23,286 nucleotides of DNA from Planctomycetaceae bacterium UBA4732 (GTDB lineage: Bacteria; Planctomycetota; Planctomycetia; Gemmatales; Gemmataceae), in assembly GCA_002404095.1 (NCBI GenBank), contig DHJA01000232.1, forward strand, positions 10,031 through 33,316, given 5' to 3'. The translations under genes and the position numbers were made by a program. The notes under the pieces are model-generated. The model ran no database searches, was not told where the DNA came from, and was given only the letters and a program-made list of their open reading frames with translations. Each line of letters opens with the position of its first letter. Positions within the stretch are counted from its first letter, which is position 1. This document shows positions 22,471 through 23,286 of this stretch, in pieces.

Positions 22471-23247
22471 CCGGCCCTGCCCGCCACCGTCAAGGAACGG
22501 GCCGGCGTCGTCGCCGAGGCCAGGAAACTGCCCCACGCTCCTGAGATCGTCGAACGCTCCGGCGCCGGCGCCGACGTGCCGCGTCTGTTGGCCGATCTGC
22601 CCAGGGCGCGCTGGGCGCATCTCGCCACGCACGGCTTCTTCGCCGCCCCCGACAGCAAGGAACGCGAACACCTGTTCCGGCCCGACGACTTCCTCCTCGG
22701 CGTCGGCGCCGAGCGACGCGGGGCGGCGGCGCGCAATCCGCTTACCCTCTCCGGCTTGGTGCTGGCCGGCGCCAATCAGCCGACCGACGCCGACAGCGGC
22801 GTCCTCACCGGCGAAGCGGTGGCCGGGCTGGATTTGGACGGCATGGACCTGGCCGTGCTGTCGGCCTGTCAGACCGGCCTGGGCGAAGCGGCGGCCGGCG
22901 AAGGCGTTTTTGGATTGCAACGCGCTTTCCACATCGGCGGCGCCCGCAACGTGGTGGCCAGCCTGTGGAAGGTAGACGACGAGGCCACGGCGGCGCTGAT
23001 GAACCTCTTCTACATCCACCTGTGGGAGAAGAACGAGCCGCCGCTGACGGCGCTGCACCACGCCCAGCTAGAGCTTTACCGCAATCCCCAGAGTGTGCCG
23101 GTGCTGGCCCAGGGCCAAAGGGCCGTGGATTGGGACGAGACGGTGCAAGCCGTGATGAAAGCGCCGGCCGACCCGAAGGAGACGCCAAAACGTCCGGCGG
23201 CCGTCAAGGACTGGGCCGCGTTTGTGCTGTCGGGAGCGGGTCGCTGA
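22471..23247 (+). CDS. CHAT-domain C-terminal fragment
   Basis: In the same frame as the TPR fragment, directly after the TGA at 22468-22470; the first candidate internal start is GTG 22576. It carries the catalytic half of the CHAT domain: WAHLATHGFF (His), the region NPLTLSGLVLAGAN, then GLDLDGMDLAVLSACQTGLG (Cys), GEGVFGLQRAFHIGGARNVV and ASLWKVDDEAT. The end (DWAAFVLSGAGR) is a typical CHAT terminus. CHAT proteins are caspase-like proteases; some serve in defence complexes such as the TPR-CHAT/Csx29 type, others have unknown targets. There is no CRISPR locus here. Expression as a separate protein is doubtful. Confidence 0.65.
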   Translation, partial: PALPATVKERAGVVAEARKLPHAPEIVERSGAGADVPRLLADLPRARWAHLATHGFFAAPDSKEREHLFRPDDFLLGVGAERRGAAARNPLTLSGLVLAGANQPTDADSGVLTGEAVAGLDLDGMDLAVLSACQTGLGEAAAGEGVFGLQRAFHIGGARNVVASLWKVDDEATAALMNLFYIHLWEKNEPPLTALHHAQLELYRNPQSVPVLAQGQRAVDWDETVQAVMKAPADPKETPKRPAAVKDWAAFVLSGAGR

Positions 23248-23286
23248 TAGCTTCTCATGCTATACAAGCCTGAAGCGCGAGCGAAG

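Larger units (their letters stand above)
20618..23247 (+). pseudogene. TPR-CHAT (caspase-like) protein gene broken twice
   Basis: Once a single gene of about 850 codons: a signal peptide, tetratricopeptide repeats, then a CHAT domain (caspase-HetF associated with TPRs, a cysteine-protease-like fold). Start ATG 20618 has AAAGAGG (20604-20610) upstream. Break 1 is an AT-rich 75-bp inserted element (20801-20875) that shifts the frame and adds a stop at 20858-20860. Break 2 is an in-frame TGA at 22468-22470, in a context (KP-stop-PALPATVKER) where Trp is the likely ancestral residue. Both CHAT dyad residues remain: His codon 22630-22632 in ATHGFF and Cys codon 22867-22869 in SACQTG. Removing the insert (77 or 80 bp) and restoring Trp gives one continuous frame. 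Confidence 0.8.

Noticed and set aside
20618..23247. CRISPR-linked TPR-CHAT (Craspase) system
   Set aside because: No CRISPR repeats or cas genes are visible in the window, and the protein has a signal peptide, unlike the cytoplasmic Csx29 type.

Overview
The window looks like a chromosomal piece of a GC-rich planctomycete, most likely a Gemmata-type (Gemmataceae) relative. The basis is the gene set: two ECF sigma factors fused to membrane-anchored C-terminal sensor domains, a TPR-CHAT protein, a membrane-embedded patatin, a DUF362 protein next to a toroid-fold prenyltransferase-like protein, and a planctomycete-style IS4-like transposase. Intergenic DNA is rich in large palindromes. No rRNA, tRNA or CRISPR array was recognised.

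Layout. (1) 3-3887, +: a large patatin-like phospholipase, cut at its 5' end by the window edge, whose domains lie in two frames joined by two compensating shifts. (2) 4003-5164, +: a small conserved protein plus an MlaE-type ABC permease, tightly coupled. (3) 5252-6811: an unknown two-gene module with toxin-antitoxin-like layout, then a rearrangement scar where the front of a histone-deacetylase-like gene (+) abuts the front of a nucleotidyltransferase gene (-), both tails being lost. (4) 6953-7015: a three-way-junction palindrome. (5) 7184-8861, +: a three-gene envelope operon (DUF883/LEA-like, Holin-X-like, DUF3618-like) ending in a clear intrinsic terminator. (6) 8915-10948, -: an orphan 677-residue coiled-coil protein that looks like a degenerate McrB-type AAA+ ATPase. 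(7) 11170-12036, +: a Tat-exported metallophosphoesterase. (8) 12158-17115, +: an ECF sigma/beta-propeller fusion, a translationally coupled secreted alpha/beta hydrolase, a 28-bp perfect inverted repeat, and a second ECF sigma fused to a beta-sandwich-like domain. (9) 17123-17209: a 39-bp-arm palindrome between convergent genes. (10) 17210-19149, -: the DUF362 and toroid-fold operon. (11) 19206-20532: a dead IS with perfect 23-bp ends whose transposase core has been replaced by a segment carrying a 33-bp inverted repeat. (12) 20618-23247, +: a TPR-CHAT gene broken twice, by a 75-bp AT-rich miniature element and by an in-frame TGA.

How it fits together. The intact genes are mostly envelope or signalling functions: lipid transport permease, membrane-anchored stress-type proteins, exported phosphoesterase and hydrolase, and membrane-tethered sigma factors. 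The accessory genes (patatin, nucleotidyltransferase, deacetylase, transposase, CHAT) are all disrupted. The most notable observations are the degenerate ATPase-like protein, the miniature element inside the CHAT gene, the composite IS remnant, and the variety of structured palindromes. No complete, clearly new multi-gene system could be demonstrated from sequence alone. Some frameshifts could be sequencing errors, and that caveat is stated where it applies.
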